Positions 33,629 to 42,560 of a stretch of DNA of 64,000 nt are shown here, one piece after another. Source of the DNA: Armatimonadota bacterium (lineage in GTDB: Bacteria > Armatimonadota > Zipacnadia > Zipacnadales > UBA11051); NCBI GenBank assembly GCA_013178155.1, contig JABLXH010000033.1, forward strand, positions 25,023-89,022, read 5' to 3'. The number at the start of each line of letters is the position of its first letter. The first letter of the stretch is position 1. A program made the translations under genes and the position numbers. The notes under the pieces are model-generated. The model saw only the letters and a program-made list of their open reading frames with translations, did not search any database and had not been told where the DNA came from.

Positions 33629-35255
33629 GGGTACCCGAGGGCTGTCGGCGCAGTTGCTCCGCTACAATGTGCGTATCGTGGTGCTGAACAGCTACTGGCT
33701 GTTCGTGGTCCCGCTGGTCGCCAGCCAACTGATCATCTTCTGGCACATGGCGATGGAATCGTTGAACAAGGGCACAGCGGTGTTCGTGGCGCAGACCACG
33801 GAGCTGGTCGCGCCGATCTTTGCCGCTTTCCTCTGCGCCCAGGTGCTGGCTCCCGAGTACCGGTACCGGCTCGATGACCTGGTTTTCTCCAGACCAATTG
33901 CCTTCACCCGTACCGTAGTGGCGCGTCTTCTCACCATGTACCTGTTCCTGGCCTTCCTGATCGCGGTCATGCTCTTCGTGTACCGGGTGGGCCTCAAGGC
34001 CGAGTACGACCTGCGGACGGTGGTCCTGGCGGGTCTGCCCTCCGTCCTGTTCCTTTCCCTGCTGAGCCTGGCTGTGGCGGCCATCTGGCACAGCCCCACG
34101 GCCGGCACCGCAGTGGCCGGCGCCGTATGGGCGGCGGATCTGCTCGTCGGCGCTCAGGCAAACCCCCTGCTGAACCTGCATTCCTACTCCGTGGCGCTGA
34201 CCGAGGAGACCACGGATGCTCCCGTATGGCTGGTCAGCAAAGCCCTGCTGTCTGTGGGCGCTCTGATCCTGGCACTCATCGCCAGCCGAGCCGTCGGCCG
34301 TCCCGCCGGGCCCCTAAAGTGGCGGAATGTCGCCAAGGTCGCTGTCGGTGTAGGCCTCGTGGCCACCGTCTACATTGCCAGCGGCGCTGTCTACAAGGTC
34401 CAGCGTCTGGAGGCCATGGAGGCCGACCCTGCGCTACTGATGGATGTGCGTCGCGCCCACCAGTTGGCCTTTGAGGTCTACAATCGTCTTCCCGTGGCCT
34501 ACCTCTTCGGTCCTGCCTATGCCAACTACATCGGCTATCCTGTTCGCCGCGGTGGGATCTTCAGCGAGCTCCAGAAGGGCCGCCAGCGCATGATCAACCA
34601 GTTGTCGTCGGTCGTGTTTGAGCACCCCAGGAGCCGCTGGGCCGACAACGCTTTCTTCGAGCTGATTCGGACCGCCGGGGCCATCACCGAGGATATGAAG
34701 GCGCTCAAGGGGACACAGGATGGCGAGGTTGTTGACCGCAAGCGGGCGATCCAGTACTGCCGGCAGTTCCTGCGCGAGTATCCGGAGAGCCCCTTTGCCC
34801 CGCTTGTGGCGGAGAAACTCATGGCGATGGGTGCTTCCTTCCAGGACGAGGCCACGCAGCGCGAGGGCTTTGAGGTGCTGGTCACCTCGTACGCCACCAG
34901 CCCGATCACCTTGCGCGCGGCAAAGACTCTGGTGGGGTATTACGTCAATGCCAACCGTACGGCCGAGGCCACCGCGGTGGCCGAGCGAGTCCTGCCTTAC
35001 GCTTCGACAGACCCTTCGGGCACAGAGCCGCTGCTGAGCCTGGGTGATTACCTGCGATCACAGGGGCGGGTAGAGTCGGCGCGCCGAGCCTACGAGCGAG
35101 CCCTGGAGGCTGCCCGGACGGCGATGCACGAGCTGCAAGAAGGCCACCTGGGCCAGAGGGGATTGGACGAAAAGTACCTCAAGGCAAGGGGCCAGGCCCG
35201 TGGCGTGGTTCAGCGAGCGCAGAGTGCCCTCGACGCGCTGCCGCCGACACCTTGA
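33621..35255 (+). CDS. ABC-2 type permease with C-terminal TPR-like domain
   Basis: The product is 544 residues. The N-terminal half has about seven hydrophobic segments in ABC-2 permease style (LVASQLIIFWHMAM, APIFAAFLCAQVLAPEYRY, DDLVFSRPIAFTRTVVARLL). From about 300 to the end it is helical and hydrophilic with TPR-like periodicity: IQYCRQFLREYPESPFAPLV, then GDYLRSQGRVESARRAYERA. The tail probably faces the periplasm or exterior and could bind protein. It forms the second membrane subunit with the thioredoxin-fused permease and the ATPase. The cargo is unknown. Confidence 0.7.
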   Translation: MAEGTRGLSAQLLRYNVRIVVLNSYWLFVVPLVASQLIIFWHMAMESLNKGTAVFVAQTTELVAPIFAAFLCAQVLAPEYRYRLDDLVFSRPIAFTRTVVARLLTMYLFLAFLIAVMLFVYRVGLKAEYDLRTVVLAGLPSVLFLSLLSLAVAAIWHSPTAGTAVAGAVWAADLLVGAQANPLLNLHSYSVALTEETTDAPVWLVSKALLSVGALILALIASRAVGRPAGPLKWRNVAKVAVGVGLVATVYIASGAVYKVQRLEAMEADPALLMDVRRAHQLAFEVYNRLPVAYLFGPAYANYIGYPVRRGGIFSELQKGRQRMINQLSSVVFEHPRSRWADNAFFELIRTAGAITEDMKALKGTQDGEVVDRKRAIQYCRQFLREYPESPFAPLVAEKLMAMGASFQDEATQREGFEVLVTSYATSPITLRAAKTLVGYYVNANRTAEATAVAERVLPYASTDPSGTEPLLSLGDYLRSQGRVESARRAYERALEAARTAMHELQEGHLGQRGLDEKYLKARGQARGVVQRAQSALDALPPTP

Positions 35256-35277
35256 GCGGTTGGGTGTGGTGCATGCG

Positions 35278-36417
35278 ATGGGAACCCTCGCGAGGGTCTG
35301 CGCGGCCCTGCTCCTGACCACGATGGCCGGGGCCCAGGCTCCCACCGCGCAGGTGACCGACCGCCTGTGGGTTGGCCCCATGCCCTTTGCCGGACCCCGT
35401 GACCTGCGGCCCGACTTCTTCGACACTATCACCAATCCCGCGGCCTGGCCGACAGTCCTGTCGCATACCGATGTGTTCAAGAGCTACCTCATGGTGCTGC
35501 CAGCGGACCCGGTTCCCGGGAAGACGGCGCCTGAGCTCCCGGACACTCAGATGGCGGAACTCGCCTCGTTCTTCCGCGACCGGAGCATTCGTGTCGCCTT
35601 CGAAGTGGGAGGCCTGCGCATGGGGCCGGACAAGCCGCAGCGCGGGCAGTGGGGCAAGCAGGTGGCTGAGGGCGAGTTTCGGCACCTCAAGCGCTGGCTG
35701 GATGCCGGGGGCAGCATTGACTACCTGACCACCGACCACGCGGTCATGGCGAACCTGGGGCACCGCGTGGCCGAGGGCACTGACTGCAGGCTTACGCTGG
35801 CGGAGGTCCTCGAGGAGCTGGGCGACTACTTTGCCGAAATGACTCGGCGTATCCCAGGGGTTCGCGTGGGCTGCATCGAGTCCCTCGGCTTCTTCCACGT
35901 GGCCGGTCCCGATGGGAGTGACTACCCCCGCACCGTACCCACACTGCCCGTCTGGCGTTTCGAGGAGTACTTCGACCTGCTCCTGGCGACATTGCGCCGA
36001 CGGGGGCTGACGCTGGACCACTTTCACATTGACTTCGGCTACGAGGGGGTGGCATACGACGGGCGCCGACTAGGGAGGGACGGATTGGACTTTGGCCGCG
36101 TGCTCGGGGTGGAGCGTTTCGTTCAGTCCCGGGGGGTGCGCGCCGGAGTCATCGTGAACGCCTTCCACGATCAGACCGTCGAGCAGCCCGACCCCGCCGT
36201 CGCCAGCCGTGAGGCCCAGGAGCGGACCCTGGCCTTCCTGAGCGGCTACGCCGCAGCGGGAGGTCGGGCTGAGCACCTCGTGTTGCAGACCTGGCAGCCG
36301 TTTCCCGACCGGACCGGTCCGGAGGACGAGCCGGGCACCGTGCTGCATTTGGACAAGCGGCTGCTCACCAGCGAGGCCATGCGCGTGCTCCTCCCGGACC
36401 TGGCGCCACGACGCTGA
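35278..36417 (+). CDS. Secreted protein of unknown function, possible TIM-barrel
   Basis: The product is 379 residues with a signal peptide (LARVCAALLLTTMAGAQA). The mature part alternates strands and helices as in a TIM barrel: RVAFEVGGLRMG, HLKRWLDAGGSIDYLTTDHA, RVGCIESLGFFHV, LDHFHIDFGYEGVAYDGRR and AGVIVNAFHDQT. The acidic residues at the ends of these strands (E, D, E, D) would suit a glycoside-hydrolase-like active site, but no family is recognised. The ATG at 35278 is chosen for the signal peptide; the ribosome site is weak. It follows the ABC-2 exporter genes closely and ends 4 bases from a convergent heparinase-like gene. Confidence 0.5.
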   Translation: MGTLARVCAALLLTTMAGAQAPTAQVTDRLWVGPMPFAGPRDLRPDFFDTITNPAAWPTVLSHTDVFKSYLMVLPADPVPGKTAPELPDTQMAELASFFRDRSIRVAFEVGGLRMGPDKPQRGQWGKQVAEGEFRHLKRWLDAGGSIDYLTTDHAVMANLGHRVAEGTDCRLTLAEVLEELGDYFAEMTRRIPGVRVGCIESLGFFHVAGPDGSDYPRTVPTLPVWRFEEYFDLLLATLRRRGLTLDHFHIDFGYEGVAYDGRRLGRDGLDFGRVLGVERFVQSRGVRAGVIVNAFHDQTVEQPDPAVASREAQERTLAFLSGYAAAGGRAEHLVLQTWQPFPDRTGPEDEPGTVLHLDKRLLTSEAMRVLLPDLAPRR

Positions 36418-36421
36418 GGGG

Positions 36422-39262
36422 TCAGGGCCGCTGGTACCATGCCCACTGGGGGATAACTATCGTCTCCCCGCCGACGAAGGGGTAGTCCCGGACCCTCAAC
36501 TGCGCCCCCTCAATGGCCTCGATCTCAAAGCCCGTGTCACCGGTGATCAAGTACGATCCGGCAAGCGCCGAAGCCTCTGGCACGGGCGCGTCGAGCTCTA
36601 CGACCGAACCTTCTACCCGCTGTACGCGCCGCTCCACCCGGGCCACGGGCAATCGCAAGCGCGTCTCGCCACACACCAGCTCCGTACCGTCCAGCAGATA
36701 CCCCCGCAAGAGCTGGCCCTCCTTGCTCACCGAGGCATAGCCGAAGCGCCCGGCCAGCGTCACCGGGCCATAGGTCCGCGGGTTGTCGTCCGGAGCCGAG
36801 ATGATGTAGTCCCGGCGATCGCCCAGGTCCACGACTACGGCCACCGCGTCGTCTGCGTCGGCATCGCGTTCTTGGGTATCAGGCGTGAGGCGGCTCACGG
36901 CGCGCACCGGTGCGGAGGCCGTGCGTGACGGCGACAGCACGGCGGTGAACAGGCTGCTCACTTCACTTTCACCAGTCCGTTCGGCCAGGACCTGCGTGAT
37001 GGGCGGGGCATGAAGCTCGGTGCCCTTGTTACTGCGCCAACCCGGGGCGTCCGCGACGACCACTCGGTCCACTGTACCTGCCATGAGCAGGGTGAGGGCC
37101 GCTGCCGGCTGTTGCCACGTTGCCCGCCATTGTCGCCCGGTTACCCGGCCGGCGCGCAAGTTGGTCAACCAGGAGATCTTGCCCTCAACGGGCTGCATGT
37201 CGGCCCCTTCCAGACCCAGGAACTCACCATTGGCGTTGAGGGCGTACTGGTGAAGCCTGCCCCCCACCACCCGAAAGATGTCCACGGCGTAGTTCCCGCC
37301 TTCGGGCAGCCGGACCAAGGCACAGAGGCGCCGGTAGACCGAGCACTGCTTGTAGGCGTCGGCACGGGCCTCGATGACCTCCAGGCCAGGGGCCACACCG
37401 AACAGCTCAAGGCTCGAGTGACGACCCACCGCGTTCTGGTTCTCACCATCTACGGCCACGATGTTGTGCGCCAGTGTGCTGCTAGCCCAGGCCTTGCGCG
37501 GGTCGTCGGCGATATAGCCCCGGTCAGAAGCGAGCTCCGTGTTGTAGGCATGATAGATGAGGCCGAGAGTGTCCGCGTGGCGGTGGCCGTGAGCGCAGTA
37601 GCCGTTGAAGTACAGTGAGGTCCGCGTCTCATCCATCCCCGCGCGCAGCACTCCCACCTGCCAGCCAGGGAAGTACTCGGTGCGCAGGCCAGCATCCACC
37701 GGCCCGGGCGGTGTCCGCAGGTTCGGATCACGGTGCCAAAGCGCATACTCGCTGCCGGCCTCCTCCAGGGGTCGACCCTGCAGGGCAACCAGCAGACTGG
37801 CGTAGCTCTGGTCTATTCGGTCGGTCAGAATCTCGACGAAGTGTGGGCTGGCGCCACCCCCTGAGTGGGTATCGCCGATCACCGGATACCGCAGGTCCTG
37901 TCGCAGCATTCGGACCATGCTCTGCAGGGCCAGACCGTAACGGGCGGTGTGCCGGAAGGGGTCGAAGTTCTCCAACCGGGGGCCGGAAGCGGGCTGGTAG
38001 TCGGGCGGGTCCGAGTAGCCCGCCAGCAGGTCCGGGATCTCCTCCATGTTGCCCAGATGCATACCGGAGTAAGAAGGCGACTCCTTGCAGAAGCCGTCGA
38101 AATGAAAGCAGTCCTGCATGAGTCGCTCGAAGCCCTCCAAGGCCCGCCGGACACGCGCGGGCTGCCCAAACATCATGCCGATGGCGCCGCTCAGGGCTCG
38201 CCCGGGGCCCGCCTTGTTATTGATGTCGGCGTAGTTCTCCAGGTCAGCGCATCCGGCCAGCAGCAGGTCGCGCTCGATCTGCTCCCGTTGTGCGGCGGTG
38301 TAGAGGGGCCGACCGTCCGGCAACGTCGCCTCGCGGGTCAGGTCATAGGCCACCGTGAAGCTTAGGAGCAGGGCGCCTTCGCCGCCAACGCCGGGTGTCA
38401 AGCGCCCCGAGCCCCAGAAGCCGGCGTCGAGATCGCCGAAGCCGTCATTGTTCATGTCTCGCATCCGGGCTGCGGGGTGCCGGATGACACCCGGCGGGAA
38501 CTTGCCCGCCCGGGGGTTGCGCCCCATCTCGCGTGCGGCCTCGGCGGGATCACAGTCAGCAAAGCACCCCCCATAGCTGTGGTACAGGTAGGTCGGGAAG
38601 ACCTCTGCCAGTCGCTCCAGGAGCCACTGGACGCGCTCAGCGCAGGCGAGGTCGCCGGTCAGGGCGTAGAGCTTCGCCAGTGGAAGCACCTGCTCCATGG
38701 CCCACGCCAGCTTTTGTGCGCGGATAACCCCGGTGAAGCTGACCTGGACGGGGCGTCCGGCCCATTGGTAGGCATACCTCCCGGGATCTTCATCGGGATG
38801 CGCACGTTGCTCGTCATTGAGGTAGTAAGTGAAAGTCTGCCCCATCTGCGGGCATTCCAGGACCCCGGTCTCGGGGTACGCGGGGTCGGGGTAGACACGC
38901 CCGCAGTACTTGCAGGTGAGCTTCTCCGGGTCGCGGGCGCTCCACTTCCACACTCCGGACTCACCCATGGCGCACTTCTCCCCCACGCAGGCCGGGCACA
39001 CTTGACCATAGGTGCTCCAGGGGGTCAGGTCGGGGACCATGGCGCGCAGCGCGGCACAATCCAGGGACATGGCATAGGCCACGGTGGAGCGATACCCCGC
39101 CAGGATGTCGCGGGCCCACTGATAGCGCTCCAGATTGGCGCGAGCATTGGCGATATCGGCGGGCTTGTAGAGCGTCACGGGCTCGGCGGTGCTCTGCGAG
39201 ATCATACTCAGCGTCAACAAGACCAACAGCCCAAGACAGAAGGTCAGTGCACCTGGTGTCAT
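36422..39262 (-). CDS. Secreted heparinase II/III-like polysaccharide lyase with Cys-rich insert
   Basis: The product is 946 residues. Signal peptide 1-26; an alpha/alpha-toroid region about 30-520; then beta-sandwich domains. The conserved lyase segment YFNGYCAHGHRHADTLGLIY is followed by WASSTLAHNIVAVDGENQNA, both characteristic of heparinase II/III-type lyases. Near the N-terminus five cysteines form a zinc-ribbon-like group: C89 and C92 (VCPACVG), C97, then C117 and C120 (TCKYCGRVYPD). The substrate is likely an acidic glycan such as alginate or another uronate polymer. GAGGATG precedes the ATG. It diverges from the GH-A hydrolase at 39455. Confidence 0.82.
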   Translation of the reverse strand: MTPGALTFCLGLLVLLTLSMISQSTAEPVTLYKPADIANARANLERYQWARDILAGYRSTVAYAMSLDCAALRAMVPDLTPWSTYGQVCPACVGEKCAMGESGVWKWSARDPEKLTCKYCGRVYPDPAYPETGVLECPQMGQTFTYYLNDEQRAHPDEDPGRYAYQWAGRPVQVSFTGVIRAQKLAWAMEQVLPLAKLYALTGDLACAERVQWLLERLAEVFPTYLYHSYGGCFADCDPAEAAREMGRNPRAGKFPPGVIRHPAARMRDMNNDGFGDLDAGFWGSGRLTPGVGGEGALLLSFTVAYDLTREATLPDGRPLYTAAQREQIERDLLLAGCADLENYADINNKAGPGRALSGAIGMMFGQPARVRRALEGFERLMQDCFHFDGFCKESPSYSGMHLGNMEEIPDLLAGYSDPPDYQPASGPRLENFDPFRHTARYGLALQSMVRMLRQDLRYPVIGDTHSGGGASPHFVEILTDRIDQSYASLLVALQGRPLEEAGSEYALWHRDPNLRTPPGPVDAGLRTEYFPGWQVGVLRAGMDETRTSLYFNGYCAHGHRHADTLGLIYHAYNTELASDRGYIADDPRKAWASSTLAHNIVAVDGENQNAVGRHSSLELFGVAPGLEVIEARADAYKQCSVYRRLCALVRLPEGGNYAVDIFRVVGGRLHQYALNANGEFLGLEGADMQPVEGKISWLTNLRAGRVTGRQWRATWQQPAAALTLLMAGTVDRVVVADAPGWRSNKGTELHAPPITQVLAERTGESEVSSLFTAVLSPSRTASAPVRAVSRLTPDTQERDADADDAVAVVVDLGDRRDYIISAPDDNPRTYGPVTLAGRFGYASVSKEGQLLRGYLLDGTELVCGETRLRLPVARVERRVQRVEGSVVELDAPVPEASALAGSYLITGDTGFEIEAIEGAQLRVRDYPFVGGETIVIPQWAWYQRP

Positions 39263-39309
39263 CAGCAGACATCCTCACGGCCGGGCATACGACGGCCGGG
39301 CGGCCGTCT

Positions 39310-39327
39310 TGTGCGAGCTCCCGCACA
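39310..39327. other. Inverted repeat in the 39263-39454 divergent gap
   Basis: tgtgcg (39310-39315) and cgcaca (39322-39327) form a 6-bp dyad with a 6-base centre in the 192-base gap between the heparinase-like and GH-A genes. It could be an operator shared by both. No good promoter pair could be placed in the gap. Confidence 0.3.
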
Positions 39328-39454
39328 TTACGCCGACAACCTCATTCGCACACCGCAGAACACCTACCTTCTCGCTGACCACCGTGTGGCACGAGAGGAC
39401 TCTACACTCGACATGCAGAAAGCCTCGCCAACTACCGGGGACATGGGGGTGTCT

Positions 39455-41356
39455 ATGAGGGTTCTGGCGCTGCTGCCGCTTCTCCTGTTCGTTGCTGTCT
39501 GCCATGCTGCCAGCTTGCGCGGGGAGGGTGGCAAGCCCGTAGTGGTGCGGGGCATTGGCTGGTCGCCGTGGCACCAGACCGAACACTGGGGCCTCTCGCC
39601 GGCCACCAACGCGCTGGACCGGCAATTGCTGCACGGAGCGCACATCAACACCCTGCGGTCCTGGGTCGAAGTCAGCCCCGAGGCGGTGCGGGAACGTCTG
39701 GCCGACGGGCTGTACACGATCCCGACCTTCCATTGCCGCGAGGGCCTGAAAGCCGAGTTCGCCGATGGGTCGCCCCATGGACTTGCTCCCAGCGACCCTG
39801 CCACGCGCGAGGGCTTTGCGCGGCAGGTGGAGCAGCAGGCGGGTAAGATGGCCGGGCTCGAGGGCTGCCTGGCTGTGCTTCTGGGCAACGAGTACTCCGC
39901 GGTCGGAGTCAACCCCAACACGAAGGACTACCAGTACACCGGCTTCGAGGCGCCCACTCAGGCCCGGTTCCGTGCGTGGCTGCAGGAGCGCTTCGGCGAT
40001 ATCGCGGCCCTGAACCGCCATTGCGGAACGAACCTGGCTTCGTTCGATGAGGTAAAGCCTCTGGCCACCCGCCGTCTGCGGTACGAGTTCTGGCTGTTTC
40101 AGAACCGGGCCTTTGAGGCCTTCATGCGGGCCGGTCACGAAGCGGCCAAACGGGCTGCCCCGGACCGCCCCACCTCCTACGCCAAGCTCCTGGGCACCCA
40201 CTGGGACCCTTTCACCGAGGATGCCCGCCTGAGCTTCCTGGACATCGGCGGCGACAACTGGTACTGGAACTGGACCAATGACTGGGCCCGGACCAACGCC
40301 TTCCTCAATGACCTGATCGCCGCCGCCCAGGGCAAGCCGGTCCTCCTCACCGAGGGCGGCTTTCTCAGCCGTGCTGTGGGTGAGGCACGCGCGGCGCGCT
40401 TGACCAAGCAGATGCTGTGGAACGCCTTCCTGCACCCCGAGGTGGCAGGGTTCTGTGTATATGCCTACTGCGACGAATGGTACGTGGACGGCAACCCTGA
40501 TGAGCAGACGGATGCCGAGTCCTGGGGGATCGTGACTGCCGACCGGCGGCCCAAGCCATCGTATTATGCGGTGGCTGAAGTCTATGCCATTATCGAGCAG
40601 CTCAACGACTTCTTCGCCACCTGTCAGGCCCCGCCGGTGGTGGCCGTGTCCAACCAGGCTCTGGGAGCCCTGGTCGAGGACGCCAGTACCCGCCTGCACG
40701 AGGAGATCGGCCGCGTGCTGTACGCCAGCGGGGTCTCGTTCCACAGTGCCATGCCTGCGGACGTCCATGACCTCGATCCGCGTACGACGCCCCGTCTGAT
40801 CTTCTGCGACAGCCTGTTCGACTGTGAGCCTGACGGGTCCCGCAGCGCGCTGGAAGCCTTCCTGCGCTATGTGTGGAAGGGGGGGCAGGTTCTGTACCTG
40901 TGTCCACGGCCCTGGCGGCTGGTGTACGGTGAAGCCACACTGCCGCAGGAGCTGCGCTTCGCGCCTGAGGCACCGGCTACGGTGCGCTACGGCCGAGGGA
41001 TGATCCGCTACCTCCCACGCGATGAGTTCACGCCCGAGGAACTGGAGACGCTGATCGCCGGCTTCCTGCGTGACACGCGGGCCCCCGAGCTCCTGCGGGT
41101 GACCGGGGTGACCCCGCCCTCACGGCGCCATGATGCCTTCTGCCGCCTGCTGACCAGCGGTCAGCGGCGGATCGTGCTCCTGGTGAACGCGGGGGATGCG
41201 CTGCTGCGAACCGTCCGGCTGACGGTGCCGGGGGCGACGAGGGCGAGACTGCTGTACGCTGACGGGGCTTCGCTGCGGACGGTCCCGGAGCCCGGCGGCA
41301 TTGGCCTGCGGGTGAGTGAGCTGGAAACCTACGCCCTGGTCGAGGTCACCCACTAG
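39455..41356 (+). CDS. Secreted clan GH-A glycoside hydrolase (GH42/GH5-like)
   Basis: The product is 633 residues with a signal peptide (MRVLALLPLLLFVAVCHA). A TIM-barrel (about 28-400) keeps the clan GH-A pair: acid/base E146 in VLLGNEYSAVG and candidate nucleophile E300 in GKPVLLTEGGFLS. ARFRAWLQERFGDIAALNRH resembles beta-galactosidase family 42 sequences. A Rossmann-like domain follows (about 405-545) and a small beta-domain ends it, again like GH42. GGGGG lies before the ATG at 39455; an in-frame ATG at 39443 would add only four residues. Specificity (galactosidase, mannanase or other) is not clear. It is followed by a beta-helix gene 16 bases on. Confidence 0.75.
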   Translation: MRVLALLPLLLFVAVCHAASLRGEGGKPVVVRGIGWSPWHQTEHWGLSPATNALDRQLLHGAHINTLRSWVEVSPEAVRERLADGLYTIPTFHCREGLKAEFADGSPHGLAPSDPATREGFARQVEQQAGKMAGLEGCLAVLLGNEYSAVGVNPNTKDYQYTGFEAPTQARFRAWLQERFGDIAALNRHCGTNLASFDEVKPLATRRLRYEFWLFQNRAFEAFMRAGHEAAKRAAPDRPTSYAKLLGTHWDPFTEDARLSFLDIGGDNWYWNWTNDWARTNAFLNDLIAAAQGKPVLLTEGGFLSRAVGEARAARLTKQMLWNAFLHPEVAGFCVYAYCDEWYVDGNPDEQTDAESWGIVTADRRPKPSYYAVAEVYAIIEQLNDFFATCQAPPVVAVSNQALGALVEDASTRLHEEIGRVLYASGVSFHSAMPADVHDLDPRTTPRLIFCDSLFDCEPDGSRSALEAFLRYVWKGGQVLYLCPRPWRLVYGEATLPQELRFAPEAPATVRYGRGMIRYLPRDEFTPEELETLIAGFLRDTRAPELLRVTGVTPPSRRHDAFCRLLTSGQRRIVLLVNAGDALLRTVRLTVPGATRARLLYADGASLRTVPEPGGIGLRVSELETYALVEVTH

Positions 41357-41372
41357 AAAACGGAGGTGGGCG

Positions 41373-42560
41373 ATGGAACGCCTTGTCTGCCAGCTTTTCG
41401 GCGCGATGCTGGTACTGGGCCTGCTGGGCTGCCGCGCGATGGCTGAAGACGTGACGGTGAGTGACCTGCAGGCCCTGCGCGACGCGATGGCCGCGGCGCA
41501 GCCGGGGACCCGCATCCTGATCGCGCCGGGCGACTACCCGGGCGGCCTTTACTTCTCTGACCTGCACGGTACGGAGGAGCAGCCTGTCGTCATCGCCGGG
41601 GCCGACCCCGACCACCCGCCGCGCTTCGTGGGCGGCGGGCAGGCCTTCCATTTCGCCGAGGTGTCGCACCTGCAACTGCGTGACCTCGTTCTGACGGGCG
41701 GGACCGGCAACGGGCTGAACATTGATGACGGAGGCACCTTCGACACCCCGGCCCATCACATCGTCCTCGAGCGGCTGACTGTTACCGATGTCGGGCCCGA
41801 GGGCAATCGCGACGGCATCAAGCTTTCGGGCGTGGATGACTTTGCGGTCCGCAACTGCCGGATCGAGCGCTGGGGCGATGGCGGCTCCGGCATTGACATG
41901 GTCGGCTGCCACCGGGGAATCATTGAGAGTTGCGTCTTCCGGGCCCGGGTGTCGGACCGCAGCGAAGGTGTCCAGGCCAAGGGCGGTTGCCGGGACATCA
42001 CCGTGCGCAGGTGCCTGTTTGCCCCGGGCGGAGGTCGTGGGGTCAACATCGGCGGTAGCACCGGCCTGGAGTTCTTCCGTCCCAAGGTGGAGGGGTTCGA
42101 GGCCAAGGACATTACGGTTGAGGGGAATGTTTTCGTGGGTGGCTTCGCGCCGGTGGCTTTTGTGGGGGTTGATGGCGCCAACGTGCGCTTCAACACGGTC
42201 TACCTGCCCGGCAGGTGGGCGCTGCGCATCCTGCAGGAGACCACTGAGCCGGGCTTCGTCCCCTCGCGACACGGTGTCTTTGCAGACAACCTCATCGTCT
42301 TCCGCTCGGACCAGTGGGGTGAGGGGGGCTGCAACATCGGCCCTAACACCGCGCCGGAGACCTTCACCTTCGCCCGCAACTTCTGGTACTGCTCAGACCA
42401 GCCCGACCGCAGCCGGCCCACGTTACCAACGCCGGAGGCGGAAGGTGTCTACGGCCTGGACCCGTTGTTTGTAGATGCCGAGGCGGGCGACTTCGCCCTG
42501 CAGCCTGGCAGCCCCGCTGCGGGCAAGGGGCATACGGCGCTGCCGGAGGAGACTCAATAG
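41373..42560 (+). CDS. Secreted right-handed beta-helix protein (polysaccharide-lyase-like)
   Basis: The product is 395 residues with a signal peptide (FGAMLVLGLLGCRAMA; the Cys could allow lipidation). The mature part has PbH1-type beta-helix repeats: QPGTRILIAPGDYPGGLYF, HLQLRDLVLTGGTGNGLNI, HHIVLERLTVTDV, NRDGIKLSGVDDFAVRNCRI, GIIESCVFRARV and RDITVRRCLFAPGG. The fold is shared by pectate lyases, chondroitinase B and related enzymes; no catalytic residue is assigned. GGAGGTG precedes the ATG. The stop overlaps the convergent pectate lyase gene by 7 bases. Confidence 0.78.
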   Translation: MERLVCQLFGAMLVLGLLGCRAMAEDVTVSDLQALRDAMAAAQPGTRILIAPGDYPGGLYFSDLHGTEEQPVVIAGADPDHPPRFVGGGQAFHFAEVSHLQLRDLVLTGGTGNGLNIDDGGTFDTPAHHIVLERLTVTDVGPEGNRDGIKLSGVDDFAVRNCRIERWGDGGSGIDMVGCHRGIIESCVFRARVSDRSEGVQAKGGCRDITVRRCLFAPGGGRGVNIGGSTGLEFFRPKVEGFEAKDITVEGNVFVGGFAPVAFVGVDGANVRFNTVYLPGRWALRILQETTEPGFVPSRHGVFADNLIVFRSDQWGEGGCNIGPNTAPETFTFARNFWYCSDQPDRSRPTLPTPEAEGVYGLDPLFVDAEAGDFALQPGSPAAGKGHTALPEETQ

